Shown here: positions 1 through 11,828 of the stretch, piece by piece
Layout: each line of letters starts with the position of its first letter
Numbering within the stretch: position 1 is the stretch's first letter
From: Prototheca cutis
Taxonomy: Eukaryota; Chlorophyta; Trebouxiophyceae; Chlorellales; Chlorellaceae
Length of the DNA stretch: 64,000 nucleotides
Direction: 5' to 3'
Assembly: GCA_002897115.2 (NCBI GenBank)
Contig: BCIH01000014.1
Coordinates: 379,980 to 443,979, forward strand
The notes under the pieces: generated by a model
The model's database searches: none
What the model was told of the DNA's origin: nothing
What the model saw: only the letters and a program-made list of their open reading frames with translations
Translations under genes and position numbers: made by a program

Positions 1-1023
1 CCGCATCGCGAGCCGCCTGCAGCTCTTCTGTGTCCACGGCTGTGACTGGGGCTGCATCAGCCCCGGTGCGCTCGGGAGCAGCAGCAAAAGCCGTCGTACG
101 CACCGTCAACACCTGCAGATCCTGGGCCCCAGCGTCAACGGTGGCCAGCGCGTTGCCGGCATAGATGGGACGCTTGAACAGTGCCGGGCCCTGCACCTCC
201 ACCACGTCCGCCACCGCCTGCACGTCCAGCGCAGCCGCCACACGGGGCAGCAGATTGCGACCCTGAGAGCTGCTCGGCGCGAGAATGTGCGTGAACGCAC
301 GCCTGCGGGGGGAAGATGAAAGGACTGTTGTTGATTCTTGTTCTTGCTGGAGGAGGCGCTGTCATGGAGCATCGGTGGTGTATATATGTGGCGCATTGAC
401 CAAATCCATCCATCAATCATAAAATCCATGCAGGGGGTCGCAAACCCATTCAACCAGCTCCCCGAGCCAAGCATTGCGACCCCAGCCCCCCACCACCACC
501 AGCCCCTGAAACGTAACAAGTGTGTGCTCACTTCTTCTGCACCGCGGCGATCAGTGCGGCACCGGGCTCGGCGCGCACGTGGTCGAGGGCAGGGTCGTCC
601 GCCGTCAGCACGCTCTCCACGCCCTCCAGGGTGGCGCCCTTGGCAGGGCCATCCCCCAACCCACTGCCTGCAAAGAGCAGGGTGATGGGCCCACCCAGGG
701 CCCGCGCCGCAGTGACAGCCTGTGCCGTCGCAGGATCAAGTTTTCCTCCCTTTTGCTCCGCGATCACAAGTGAGCTCAGGCCCTGCGAGGCAGACAGAGC
801 GGGGGACGGGGTAGGGACGCGGCCACCCTCGGCATGTCGTAAGCAACCCTGCGGCTGACAAGGAATGCCACCGCACTCGCGCTGTCGCGCTGATCCAGGA
901 CCCCAGTGAAGACTATCACTGCAACTCGAATCGGTGCATGAAATCGAAACACACCATGCGCTGCGTGGCGTAGGTCCATGCCGCGCGAGCCACAGGCGTG
1001 GCACGCAAAGTCACGAAACGCAT
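1..1023 (-). CDS. ETFA: Electron transfer flavoprotein alpha subunit (ETFA), 3' part cut by window edge
   Basis: Mitochondrial ETF alpha passes electrons from acyl-CoA and branched-chain dehydrogenases to ETF-quinone oxidoreductase. Spliced model on the minus strand: exons 1023-955, 782-532 and 302-1 (continues beyond the window). Exon 1 encodes a 23-residue Arg-rich, acid-free start (MRFVTLRATPVARAAW), typical of a mitochondrial presequence. Exon 2 opens with SLVIAEQKGGKLDPAT, the family's N-terminal strand, and exon 3 carries FTHILAPSSSQGRNLLPR and VEGPALFKRPIYAGNA-like blocks diagnostic of ETF alpha. Both introns are GT-AG and phases match. The C-terminal FAD-binding half lies outside. It is head-to-head with the Pol delta gene across 459 bp. 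The exon 1 assignment rests on phase and presequence logic, not on homology. Confidence 0.9.
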
Positions 1024-1482
1024 CTCCCAAAGACTCCGCGGCCCGTGCACAGCAGGCCCCTCGAGCCCAGACCCACAGCAAGAAGTATCTGCTCGATTAT
1101 AAAATTACAACAAATATTAACTATTGCTGGCAGCGCGGGCTGTAACGCTTTCCCACTTGTTTTTGGCATGATTGGCCTGCATGACCTGAAAATCGGCCCT
1201 GCCCGCGGACGACCTGGTCCGGATGGCGACCCACGTGGGTTTCCTTTGAATCTCATGAATCCCCGATCGTCAGAGGGGGGCCCAGGGATGAAACTTGCCG
1301 CATGCTCTCCTCGACACAGCAACGCATCATCGGTGCATGTCATTTGAATCGCCATTGCCTGGCCGCATCGGCAGATCATCCCGCTGAGAACAGTGGGATT
1401 CGAAACGAGCGGTGGGTGCGTGCGGTGTTGAGCTCGACGAGCATGTCCTAGCCGCGCCAGCACCCGCGCTCCCCCAGCAGAC
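1024..1482. promoter_or_regulatory. Divergent intergenic region between ETFA and POLD1
   Basis: 459 bp between two start codons on opposite strands, so it presumably holds both promoters. It contains an AT-rich patch near 1095-1130 (attataaaattacaacaaat), unlike the GC-rich flanks. No open reading frame in it looks like protein and no RNA gene was recognised. Confidence 0.5.
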
Positions 1483-4400
1483 ATGTTGGGATCATCACAG
1501 AAGCGTGCTGCCGTCGTTATGGATGGACAAGAGAACCTTCCATCCAAGCGGGCGGCCCCGGACGTGGGTGGGGAGTCGCAGCCCACCCTGCTGGACGCCC
1601 TGGACGATCTGGACGATGCCCCAGAGCCCGTGGAGGTGGTGGATGAGGGGGTGCTCGGGGAGGCCGGCAGGAACTGGTGCAGACCCCCAGCCCCTGCCCT
1701 GAACCCCGACACTGACAGGCTGGGTGCGTGGTATCGGGTGGGGTTTTCAGTGAGCACTGCGCGTCAGATGCATGCTGCACTGGGTTCTTGAGATCCTTTT
1801 GGTGCAGCGGCGTGCAACCTCTCCAGTGCCTGGGCTGGCCCATGCCTGTGCCATGACATGCTCGACCGTCATGCCCCACTATTCCAGTGTTCCAGCAGCT
1901 GGAGATTGATTACACGTCGGCCCCCTCCAACCGCCGATTCTACGGTGAGCAGCTCAAGGAAGCGCCCATCATCCGGATGTTTGGCGTCACCGAACATGGT
2001 AAGCCTGGATAACGCTGGCGTGGGACTGATTTGTTGTGTGTGTGTGTGTTTCTCTTTGTAGTAGAACTGTCTGTCCTGAAGCTATCATGGAGACTGAGGA
2101 GCTGAGAATTTTTCTGGCCGCCCACTCCCCCTGCAGGCAACAGTGTGTGCACGTTTGTGCACGGATTTGAGCCGTACTTTTTTGTCGAGTGCCCGCGCCC
2201 TGCCTTTAGCCCAGACGACTGCCGGTCGCTCAAGGAGCTCTTTGACGTGCGTAGGGTTTTCCTTTGGTAGGTAGACATCATCCTGCTGCCGCATGCTGCA
2301 CGATGACAAGCCCAGACCCCCACCCTTTTGTGAACCCCCTTTCCTGCTGCAGAACTTGTTGTCTAGCCGGGACCGGAGTGGGAACGGGCGGTGCTGCCTG
2401 CGGGTGGAGGTGGTCCAAGCACAGACCATGATGTTTTACCAGGCCACGACGGCGCGGCCGTTCCTGAAGATCACGCTCACGCTCCCAGGACTGGTGGCAC
2501 CGGCACGGAGCCTGGTGGAGGGCGGTCTGTGGATGGAGTGGCTGGCCTGCCGCCTGGCCCAGACGACGTACGAGAGCAACGTGCTTTATGTGCTGCGCTT
2601 CATGGTCGATCACGGCATTGTCGGCGGCAACTGGGTCGAGTTGTCCCCGGGAAAGTACTCCTTGGTCCCCGCGCAGGCACGTAAATATCTGTGTGTGTGT
2701 GTGTCGGCAAGGGGATGGTCCTGTGTTGGGCTGGCCGTTAGGTGGATGCACACCACTCACGGCCGGCACCAGTCGTTGCTCATCCCGCTTTGCCTGCCCT
2801 GCCCAACGACGAGCCCTGCAGGCCCAGACCTCGCACTGCCAGCTGGAAGCCCACATCGGCGTGGCAGACCTGATCAGCCACGTGCCCGAAGGCGAATGGG
2901 CCAAACTGGCGCCTTTTCGAATCCTGTCTGTCGACATCGAGTGCCAGGGTCGCAAGGTGAGTGTCGCTTGGGGTCCTCAAAGAAGGCTCTCGTGCCTGTG
3001 CTGAACCGGTCCAAGGTTCACATGCTGCCCCCTGCACCTCTTCACACCCATGCGCGTACATGCAGGGTCATTTCCCAGAGGCGCAGCACGACCCCGTCAT
3101 CCAGATCGCATCCATGGTCACGGAGATGGGCTCTACCACGCCAGCCGTGCGCAACATCATGACCCTGCGCAGCTGTGCTCCCATCGCCGGCGCAGGTGCG
3201 TCGGTGCTGAATTGATCCGACATGAATGCATGACGCTTCTTACAGCGCTTGCCAAAACCCTCTCACTCCCTCGCCCACAGAGGTGATGTCGTTTGAGGAC
3301 GAGAGGTCGCTGCTGCTGCGGTGGCGGGACCTGGTGCTGGAGACGGACCCTGACATGATTATCGGGTATAACATCGTCAACTTTGACCTGCCATACCTGC
3401 TGGACCGGGCGACGACCCTGGAGCTGCCGCAGTTTTGGGCGTGGGGCCGCATGCGTGGGCGGCGCTGCCGCGTCAAGGACGCCCGCTTCTCCAGTAAAGC
3501 CTACGGCACGCACGAGTACAAGGAGATTGGCATCGAGGGGCGCGTGCAGTTTGATCTCCTCCAAGCCATCCGCCGCGACCACAACCTCTCCTCCTACAGC
3601 CTCAACTCTGGTGGGCTGGTTGTGTGGGGCGGTGGGGTGGGGGCCCGGTTTGTGTGGGGTGCGGGGCCTGGGCGGGTTGGAAATTGGGAGAGCCGTCTCC
3701 AGCCCCAGGTCCCTTGTACACGAACACACAACCATCCCCAAAAATATAAACTGCTGCAGTCTCGGCACATTTCTTGGGGGAGCAAAAGGAGGACGTGCAC
3801 CACACGGACATCAGCACGCTGCAGGACGGCAATGCCGAAACGCGGCGGCGTCTGGCGGTGTACTGCCTCAAGGACGCCTACCTGCCACAGCGCCTGCTGG
3901 ACAAGCTGATGCTGATGTACAACTACGTGGAGATGGCACGTGTGACAGGCGTGCCACTGTCCTTTTTGCTGGCACGGGGCCAGAGCATCAAAGTCTTCTC
4001 CCAAATCCTGCGAAAAACACGGTCCCGTGGGCTCCTCGTGCCAAACATGAAGGTTGGTACTCCAGGGGGAAAGGGGGCCCTGGTGGCGGTTCATATTCAC
4101 AGTGTCTTATCATCGTAGGCAGTCCTGCTTATCACTCCCCTTCTTCAAAAACAAAAACATGGCAGCGTGGCGGGCCTGCTGGGGAGGATGGCGTGGCGTA
4201 CGAGGGTGCCACCGTTTTGGAGCCAAAGGCCGGGTACTACTCGACGCCCGTTGCAACACTGGATTTCGCGAGCCTGTACCCCAGCATCATGATGGCACAC
4301 AACCTGTGCTACACGACGCTGCTGCCGCGGTCCACACACAACAGCTTCCCTGTCACTGGTTCTTCCCCTGCCGCCGTGGAGTCACCCAGCGGCGAACGGT

Positions 4401-6394
4401 TTGTGACGCCCAGGCTGCGGCCGGGCGTGCTGCCGGAGATCCTGCGCGAGCTGCTGGCGGCGCGCAAGCGTGCACGGAAAGAAATGGCGGCCGCGGAGGA
4501 CCCCTTTGTCCGCGCCGTGCTCAACGGGCGCCAGCTGGCACTCAAGGTCTCGGCCAATTCCGTCTATGGCTTCACGGGGGCCACCCTCGGTGCACTGCCG
4601 TGCCTGGAAATCTCCTCCTCCGTCACCTCGTTTGGCCGTACCATGATTGAGGCCACCAGGTGCAGCATAGGGTTGCCTGTGCGCTCTGCGATGGGCATAA
4701 AACTTGCTCTTCCATCGCCTTTGACCCTACATCATTGCCCCCCCGTCCCCGCCAACCACCCCTGACCCTCAACAAACACTGACAACAGGCAAAAGGTGAT
4801 GGCGCACTTCAACAAGGCGAACGGGTACCCCGCGGATTCCGATGTCATCTATGGCGATACCGATTCCGTCATGGTCAACTTTGGCGTGCCCGACACGGCC
4901 ATGGCCATGGCTCTGGGCCAGGAGGCCGCCGGCCTTGTGTCTGCCACATTTGCCGATCCCATCAAACTGGAGTTTGAAAAGGTACCCGTTGGGTGTGGTT
5001 CGGAAAGATTGGCCCGACACCACCTGGCCCTGATCCCCTCCCTGGCCCCCCTCTGCCATCCACCCCCAGCTCACCTCGATTCTTGCAACGCTCACCAGCC
5101 GGCACACCCACCCAACACTCCCAACAGGTTTACAATCCGTACTTGCTGATCAGCAAGAAGCGGTACGCGGGGCTGCTCTGGACCAAGCCGGAAGCTTGGG
5201 ACAAGATTGATACCAAGGGCATCGAGACGGTGCGCCGCGACAACTGTCTTCTGGTCCGCAACGTCGTGACCGAGTGCCTGGATTTGATCCTGGTCAAGCG
5301 CGACCCCGAGGCAGCGGCGCAGTACGTCAGGGGCGTCATCGCCGACCTGCTCCAGAACAAGCTTGACCTCAGTCTCCTCGTCATCAGCAAGGTCAGCCGG
5401 GTTGGGCCCGGGCGGTCCGGCAGTCGTGAATTGGAGTTGGTCTTAGGGGCTGGCTGCGTTTCACATCCATGCCTGCAACACATCGCACCAGGGCTACCAA
5501 CCGCCCTAGAATGCAGCCCTCCCCCAAACCCTACAATAACCAATTCCAAAACAGGGTTTGACCCAGGACGCCGGGGACTATGATAACAAGGCGGCGCATG
5601 TGGAGCTGGCGAAGAAAATGAAAAAGCGCGACCCGGCGACGGCACCCGCGGTGGGTGACCGCGTGCCTTACGTCATCGTCAAGGCGGCGAAGGGCGCCAA
5701 GGCCTACGAAAAGGCAGAGGACCCACTGTACGCGCTGCGCCACGGCCTGCCCATCGATGCACAGCACTACCTTGACCACCACCTGGCACAGCCGCTGCTG
5801 CGGCTGTTCGAGCCGTTGCTGAAAAACCCGCGTGAACTGTTCACGGGGGCGCACACGCGCACCATCACGCTGTCCACGCCGTCCTCGGCATCGGGAGGCA
5901 TCATGCGCTTTGCCCAAAAGCGTGCCACGTGCCTGGGGTGCAAGGCTGCGCTGGGTGCCGGCGAGCGCACCCTCTGCAAGCACTGCAAACCCAAGGTCTG
6001 TTTTGTTGACTGGCTTTTTAATTGTTGGGGGAATTTTTTAATTGTTGGGGGAATTTTTTCGTCGTGAGTAGTCGTTTGACTGGTCGTGCCGTGATTGGGC
6101 ATGGACACGAGCTCTCCCCGAGTCGTCGTTCCAGCTTCCAACCAACTGAGCCTGGGCTGCTCAACCTCAAACAACCGACAGGCGGCGGAGATCGTGTGTC
6201 GGACGCTGGGCACCGTGAACGAGCTGGAGACGCAGTTTGCGGCGCTGTGGACGCAGTGCCAGCGGTGCCAGGGGTCGCTGCACCAAGACGTGCTGTGCCG
6301 ATCCCGCGACTGCCCCATCTTCTACCGCCGCATGAAGGTGCAAAAGGAGATGGGTGAAGCCGCGGCCTCCCTCGCCCGCATCGACGACTGGTGA
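1483..6394 (+). CDS. POLD1: DNA polymerase delta catalytic subunit
   Basis: Main lagging-strand replicative polymerase with a 3'-5' proofreading exonuclease. Thirteen exons: 1483-1723, 1888-1998, 2137-2246, 2353-2676, 2822-2956, 3066-3195, 3281-3610, 3760-4052, 4166-4659, 4789-4981, 5128-5391, 5555-5995, 6182-6394. They give 1092 aa (human protein about 1107). Visible motifs are Exo I (LSVDIECQG, ~300), polymerase region II ([10 protein letters not shown], ~590), region III ([13 protein letters not shown]), region I (YGDTDSVMV, ~745) and KKRY. Two C-terminal four-Cys clusters follow: CysA C-x2-C...C-x2-C (~1000-1020), then CysB, which binds the Fe-S cluster. Intron 4 appears to use a GC donor (GCACGT at 2677). 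A GT alternative 12 bases upstream keeps frame but has a poor consensus. The start is the first ATG; a second in-frame ATG at 1519 is possible. Confidence 0.97.
6021..6060 (+). repeat. 20-bp tandem duplication in POLD1 intron 12
   Basis: Two adjacent copies of a 20-base unit (attgttgggggaattttt plus two bases) at 6021-6040 and 6041-6060, differing at one base, in the intron before the last POLD1 exon. It looks like a simple slippage duplication. Confidence 0.8.
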
Positions 6395-6992
6395 TCAGTC
6401 GGCTCGGTGCACGTGGGGGTGTGAAGGCCTGGCTGCTGTGGGCCGGTGCTTTGCCAGAGCCCGCTCCGGGCACGGGTGGGCCAGAGCGCCTCGCTGCTGC
6501 TCCTCAAAATGCTCGGCAGCTGTGGAGCCCTGTGAAGCCGCCCTGGGCATGACAAAAGGGTCCATACTGCAAAGAAGAAGAAACATCCAGGCACACAAAA
6601 TGCACAGCAAACAAACATACGGTAGTAGATATTTCTTGAAGGGTTTTAAGCCTCAGATCATCAATCAGCGATGCAGATGGCCGGACGACCGGGGCCCCAC
6701 CGGGCCCCCTGCACCTCCCAGGACGGAGGAGCAAACCGCGGGGGCCGCGCGGGTCGAGGTGACTCGGAATCGGGCTCCGTGATCTCATTCCCTCACATCA
6801 TCATGCGTCATTCACACATGCCAAACCACAAAGGGATACTTGCATTCGATTTTTTCTGATACCAACAGATCCATACATTTCGTTTCTAGAAGGTGTCGGC
6901 AGCCCCTGCGGAGTGCACACCGAAATCGGGAGCAACGCAAAACCCGCGGGCCGCTACCACACCCGACAGGAATCCCTGGCGAACTTCCCGCG
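6395..6992. other. Intergenic region POLD1 to PCCA
   Basis: 598 bp holding the 3' end of POLD1 and the 5' region of PCCA, both transcribed rightwards. No coding exon, RNA gene or strong motif was recognised. Confidence 0.5.
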
Positions 6993-9900
6993 ATGCAAGT
7001 TCAGCAGCTGCGGAGACGCCTGCTGGGCGTCATCTCGGGTCATGTGGGCCAGGCCGTGTCCCCCGGCCTGCCGGCCTGGGCTGCAGCCTTTAGCACGACA
7101 CCCCTGTCCATGGAGGCGCAGCAGGGCAAGACCCGCCTGTTCAACAAGCTGCTGATCGCCAACCGCGGGGAGATTGCCATTCGTGTCATGAAAACCGCCC
7201 GCAAGCTGGGTGCGCCGTGGGGCGAGGGGTTCTCGTCATAATGCACCCTGTCGCCGCGACGTGCCTCCCCCGGGCAGATGAGCAGATGCTCGGACACACC
7301 GGAGTTTCCGACATCGATGGGGAACTGTCGGGAGGGCACCGGGTCAACAGTGGGGTTAGCATCGTTTTCGCTCACCATCACTCTTGGCGCTACTTAAAGG
7401 TCAACGTATTTCACTTACCGCTTGATTCTCTCCATCGCTGCACACACAGGCATTCCCACAGTGGCGGTGTACAGCGATGCGGATGCTTCGGCGGTGCATA
7501 CTCGGTTTGCAGACGAGGCGGTGAACATTGGGCCCGCGCCGTCCACACAGTCATACCTGGACATGTACAAGATCCTGGACGTGATGAAGAAGACGGGCGC
7601 CGACGCCGTGCATCCGGGCTATGGATTTTTGTCAGAGAACGCTGCCTTTGCGCAGGCGGTGGAGGACGCCGGGCTCACGTTTGTGGGGCCGCCTCATCAT
7701 GCCGTCCACGCCATGGGTGACAAGGTAGGCCTTCTTGGCCCTTTTCTGTGGCTGGATGGGATGTGCAATGCGCGACGTGGCCTACAAAGACGCAAAGAGA
7801 GCTGGAGCAAGATGATGAGCAAACAAACATGCATACATACATACATACATACAACATACAACATACATGCCTGCATGCAACCCCACAAACAACAGGTGGA
7901 GAGTAAGAAGTTTGCGCATGCTGCAGGGGTCAATACGATCCCCGGATGGGCTGGAGTGGTCGAAGGACGGGACCATGCGGTGGAGCTTGCCCGCGAGATT
8001 GGGTTCCCCGTGATGGTCAAGGCTTCGGCGGGCGGTGGCGGCAAGGGCATGCGCATTGCTGTGGATGAAAAGGATCTGCTGGAGGAGTACGATCTGGCAT
8101 CCCAGGAGGCGGCTTCGTCGTTTGGCGATTCACGCATGCTGATCGAAAAGTACATTGAGCAACCGCGGCACATCGAGATCCAGGTCATGGGCGACAAGCA
8201 CGGCAATGTCGTTTATTTTCCTGAGCGCGAGTGCTCCATCCAGCGTCGCAACCAAAAGGTGATCGAGGAGGCGCCATCGCCCTTTGGCACACCGGAGCTG
8301 CGCAAGGCCATGGGCGAACAGGCCGTCCAGCTCTGCCATGCCGTGGGCTACCACTCGGCGGGAACCTGTGAATTCCTCGTCGACAAGCACCGCAACTTTT
8401 ACTTCCTCGGTACGTGGCTGATGGTGGTGATGTTTGGGTTTTGTTGTTTGTGGCGGGGGGTAGTTGTGGGGGAGGTTGGGAAAGAGAGAGAGAGTGTGTG
8501 TGTGTGGGGGGGGGGGGGGGGTCTGCTTAGGGTTAGTGCCTCTGACTGGACCGCGGAGGCATCACCAAGTGCAGATGGATCACTTGCAAAAACCATGTCA
8601 ACACAAAAATGCACTACCCCACCACCTCACAGAGATGAACACGCGGCTGCAAGTGGAGCACCCAGTGACAGAGGCCATCACCAAGCAGGACCTGGTGGAG
8701 CTCATGCTGCGCGTGGCAGCGGGTGAGAAGCTAGGCATCACGCAGGACGAAGCGTCGAAGGTCCACGGCTGGGCATTCGAGTCCCGCGTCTACGCCGAGG
8801 ACCCCGCCCGTGGTGGGTGGATGTTTTCTCGTCGTTTTTGTTTTATGCATCTATTTTTATTTGTGCATTTGTGAAGGGACGAGGGGCTGACACGCTCACT
8901 CTCGTGCATGGCTACAACCCCTCTCCCCAACTGACCCCCCCCCCCCCCCCAAAAAAAAAATAAAAATAAAAAAATCCCCATGCAGGTTACCTGCCGTCGA
9001 CGGGTCGGCTGCAGCAGTACGTGCCGCCATCAGGCCCCGGGGTCCGTGTTGACACGGGCGTGCGCGAGGGATCCGAGATCAGCATGTACTACGATCCCAT
9101 GATCTGCAAGCTCATCACTGAGGGAGAGGACCGGCCGCAGGCCCTGCAGCGCATGCGCACGTGCGTGGACTGGCGTAGTGTATTTATAAGAGGGTTCGAG
9201 AGATTGAAATGGCAGATGCAAGAGTTTGTTTTGCGAAATTGTTAATAACAGCAACCGCCAAACAAAGCGCTTTTCTTCCCATCTATCCGTCCATTCAATC
9301 ATGCAGTGCTCTGGATGAGTATGTTGTGCGCGGTGTGCAGCACAACATCCCACTCCTGCGGAATGTTCTGGACCAGCCGGACTTTGTCTCTGGCGACATT
9401 TCCACAGCATTCCTGGGCAAGCACTACCCGCACCCAGCCGACGCAGCGCCAGGGGCTCTGGCGCTGACGCCCGTGGGAAGAAGGCAGTTGCTGGGTATCG
9501 CCGCCGCCCTGCACCTGCAGCGGGCGGCTGCCCGAACGTCCGGTTCCGTTGCCGCTCCAAGTGGTCAAAAGGTGTCGGACCCGACAGACCTGGTTTTGAC
9601 TGTCGATGGGCAAGATGTTGCCATCAGCGTACGGCCTTCCCCCCCCGGCATGGTGCCTGCTGCTCTCAGTGATGGTGCTGCAGCCGCCGCCGAGTCGGTA
9701 CAGGTGACGCTGCCGGACGCAGTGGTGCAGGTTTCCCTGGGCAGTGCCGTCGACGCAACGGCGGCGGTGCTGGCGCGGGCGACGGTGGACGGCGAGGCCG
9801 TGGCGGCTCAAGTCCTGGAGCTGGGGCCCCGGTGGGTGACGCTGCAGGTGGCCGGCGCGCAGCGTCGCGTGGCCATCGCCACGCCCGCGGCCGCGCAGCT

Positions 9901-10150
9901 GGCCAAGCTCATGCCCGAGCCTGTGGCCGAAGACTGGAGCAAGATGGTAATGTCCCCCATGCCTGGCACACTGATCAGCATTGCCGTGGCCCCGGGCGAC
10001 CGCGTGGCCCCCGGGGATGAGGTCGCCGTCGTAGAGGCTATGAAGATGCGTAATGCCCTTCGTTCCGAAGTTGAAGGCGTGGTCGCGGCGGTCGAAGTCC
10101 AGCCGGGTGAGACTGTCGCCGCCGATCAAGTCATCATCCGATTTGAATAG
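6993..10150 (+). CDS. PCCA: Propionyl-CoA carboxylase alpha (biotin-carrying) subunit, mitochondrial
   Basis: Carboxylates biotin with ATP and bicarbonate for conversion of propionyl-CoA to methylmalonyl-CoA (odd-chain fat, Ile, Val and Met breakdown). Exons: 6993-7209, 7450-7724, 7896-8409, 8633-8812, 8986-9160, 9307-10150; 734 aa. The N-terminus is a basic, hydrophobic mitochondrial presequence. The biotin carboxylase domain starts [13 protein letters not shown] and carries the ATP-grasp loop [13 protein letters not shown] and [14 protein letters not shown]. The biotinyl domain ends the protein with EAMKMRN, biotinyl-Lys at ~700. The [11 protein letters not shown] and GDISTAFL blocks and MKMRN (rather than MKMEH) favour PCC over methylcrotonyl-CoA carboxylase. 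Land plants generally lack PCC; algae keep it. All introns are GT-AG. No beta subunit is in the window. Confidence 0.94.
7836..7875 (+). repeat. CATA microsatellite in PCCA intron 2
   Basis: A run of catacatacata units degenerating into acaacatacaacatacatg, inside the intron preceding the exon that starts at 7896. Confidence 0.8.
8935..8960 (+). repeat. C16-A10 composite homopolymer in PCCA intron 4
   Basis: Sixteen C directly followed by ten A, then A-rich sequence, in the intron between exons 8633-8812 and 8986-9160. It is the reverse complement type of the T-run/G-run tracts found in other introns here. A separate G16 tract lies at 8506-8521 in the preceding intron. Confidence 0.9.
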
Positions 10151-10762
10151 AGGTTTATGCATGGTGCTGACCGGATTGCCGGTGAGTCACCTGGTGGCCA
10201 GCACGAGGGGCATCATTGCTGCTCTCTGCACGCCTTCCCTTGATGCAAAGGGGTATATTGGAGAAGGATCTGTTTCCAAGGCATTGCCGGTGTCAAACTC
10301 TTGGTGCTGACCCGCCGAGCGGGTCAACACCTCTGGCGTGAACCCTCTCCAACTGATCAACTCCCCTTCGGCGCCAGCTGTTGTTGCCGTGCTTGCCACG
10401 GCGCCAAGTGCACCGCCCACAGAACCAGCTGCGGCACAACAACAACAACAAGAACTAGATTTTGCGATTGCAGTTGATTGAGGCCTTGAACAATGCCATT
10501 TTAAAGTTTTGCTGCATTGAGACCTTGATTCGGTCTGAGAGGGCGAGAGGTTGGGTGGTCTTTGGGCCACATGCGGCCTCAGCAGACCCAACCGTGACTG
10601 ATAGGGGATTTTGAAAAAAAAGGACCAGTGGGCACCAAGGTGGATTTATGCAGAACACGTCCGGGCACGACCGACCCAGGGGGAGTTGCGGGCTGGTTTT
10701 GCCCGAGACTGCCATTGCATTGTTATTTAGCAGGTTTTAAGACTCGTCAAATCCAGTCGGGG
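10151..10762. other. Intergenic region PCCA to ubiquitin-like gene
   Basis: 612 bp. It contains a CAA microsatellite near 10436-10453 (caacaacaacaacaa) and otherwise nothing recognised. It should hold the PCCA 3' UTR and the promoter of the next gene. Confidence 0.5.
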
Positions 10763-11562
10763 ATGGTCGATCCCAAGATCGTGCAGGTCACGGTCAAAGT
10801 CACCTTTGGACATGCTGTCCGGGAGGGTGACACCGTGGACACGCTCAGCGTGGGCTTGGCCGCGGATGGCAGTGACAGTGTTTATGATCTGAAGGAAAAG
10901 ATCGCGGAGACGCTGGGGGGCAAGCTCACGGCAGAAGACCTCTTCCTCACGTTTGGGCCCAACGAGCGCAAGTTGGGCAAGCAGTATCTGGGAGACCCCA
11001 CCGTGGACGAGAAGAAGCTCCTCATGTCGTCCTTTTCCATCCTCGCTTGGCTTCAACGTTTTCCACACTGGCACCTGACAACACGCCTGCTGCCCCCGCC
11101 GCCCCCACCACCAGGCAAGGTTTTGCAGGACTTTGGGTACTTTTGTCGAGAGGGGTGCTGGGGGGAGGGGGGTGAGGGGGTGAGGGTGGGGATGCGGGGG
11201 GGAGAGGAGGGGATTGGAGAGGGCAGAAAGCCCGACTGCTATCAATGACTGGCCTCCAAACTCCGGGGGACCAGGCCACACCTCCGAGGAGTCTGCGACC
11301 GACCATACTACGGTATCATCAGCCTTCCACATACTCCTCTGCAGGCGTCGCAATCCAGCGGGCAGCTGCCAGTGCAGAGCACAAGGACCCCGACACTGCC
11401 GTGGCTGATGCTCGAGCCAAGGGCGAGATTCCCAAAATCGCCGACCTGCCGGCGCCCTGGGGCCCCAAGCCCTTCATCGCGGCTCCTGACGCGGAACTCA
11501 CCACAGCCGGGTACCTCCCAGCCAAGTATCCTGAAAACAGCTCCCCGCTGGTCTATTTGTAG
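10763..11562 (+). CDS. Small ubiquitin-like-fold protein of unknown function
   Basis: Two exons, 10763-11114 and 11345-11562, give 189 aa. The first ~80 residues look like a ubiquitin-like beta-grasp (DSVYDLKEKIAETLGGKL, then LFLTFGPNERKLG), an inference from pattern only. The linker is a run of seven Pro, followed by a region with EIPKIADLPAPWGPKPF and a C-terminus ending SSPLVYL. No stop interrupts the model and no family name was recognised. The only reading that joins the two coding halves uses a GC donor (CCAG|GCAAGG at 11115) with a normal AG acceptor; the downstream GT would shift frame into unrelated sequence. The C-terminal half looks constrained (charged, no low complexity). Convergent with the MTHFR-like gene, 266 bp between stops. 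Confidence 0.65.
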
Positions 11563-11828
11563 TGCCCTGTGGTGTGTGTTTGTCGGTGGATAGCCCAAGC
11601 TGGGTTGCAGCTGTGCCAGCGCTGCGAGACTGCTCGCTGGCATGCTTGCAGCGTCCGCCCGGCCGCATGGCGCGCCTGGCATGATCGGACGGCGTGCATC
11701 CCATAGCCTCTGGCAATCACTTTCCTACACAAGAAAAAGAATGGTACATCTATGGGCAAGCAAAACGAAATAAATAAATGAATTCAGTATCAAGGGAGCA
11801 TGAAAAAAGGTCGTCACAGCCCTGACCA

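Noticed and set aside
1385..1480. tRNA-like T-loop (TTCGAAT) on the minus strand
   Set aside because: The flanking five bases on each side do not pair and no acceptor or D stem can be drawn.
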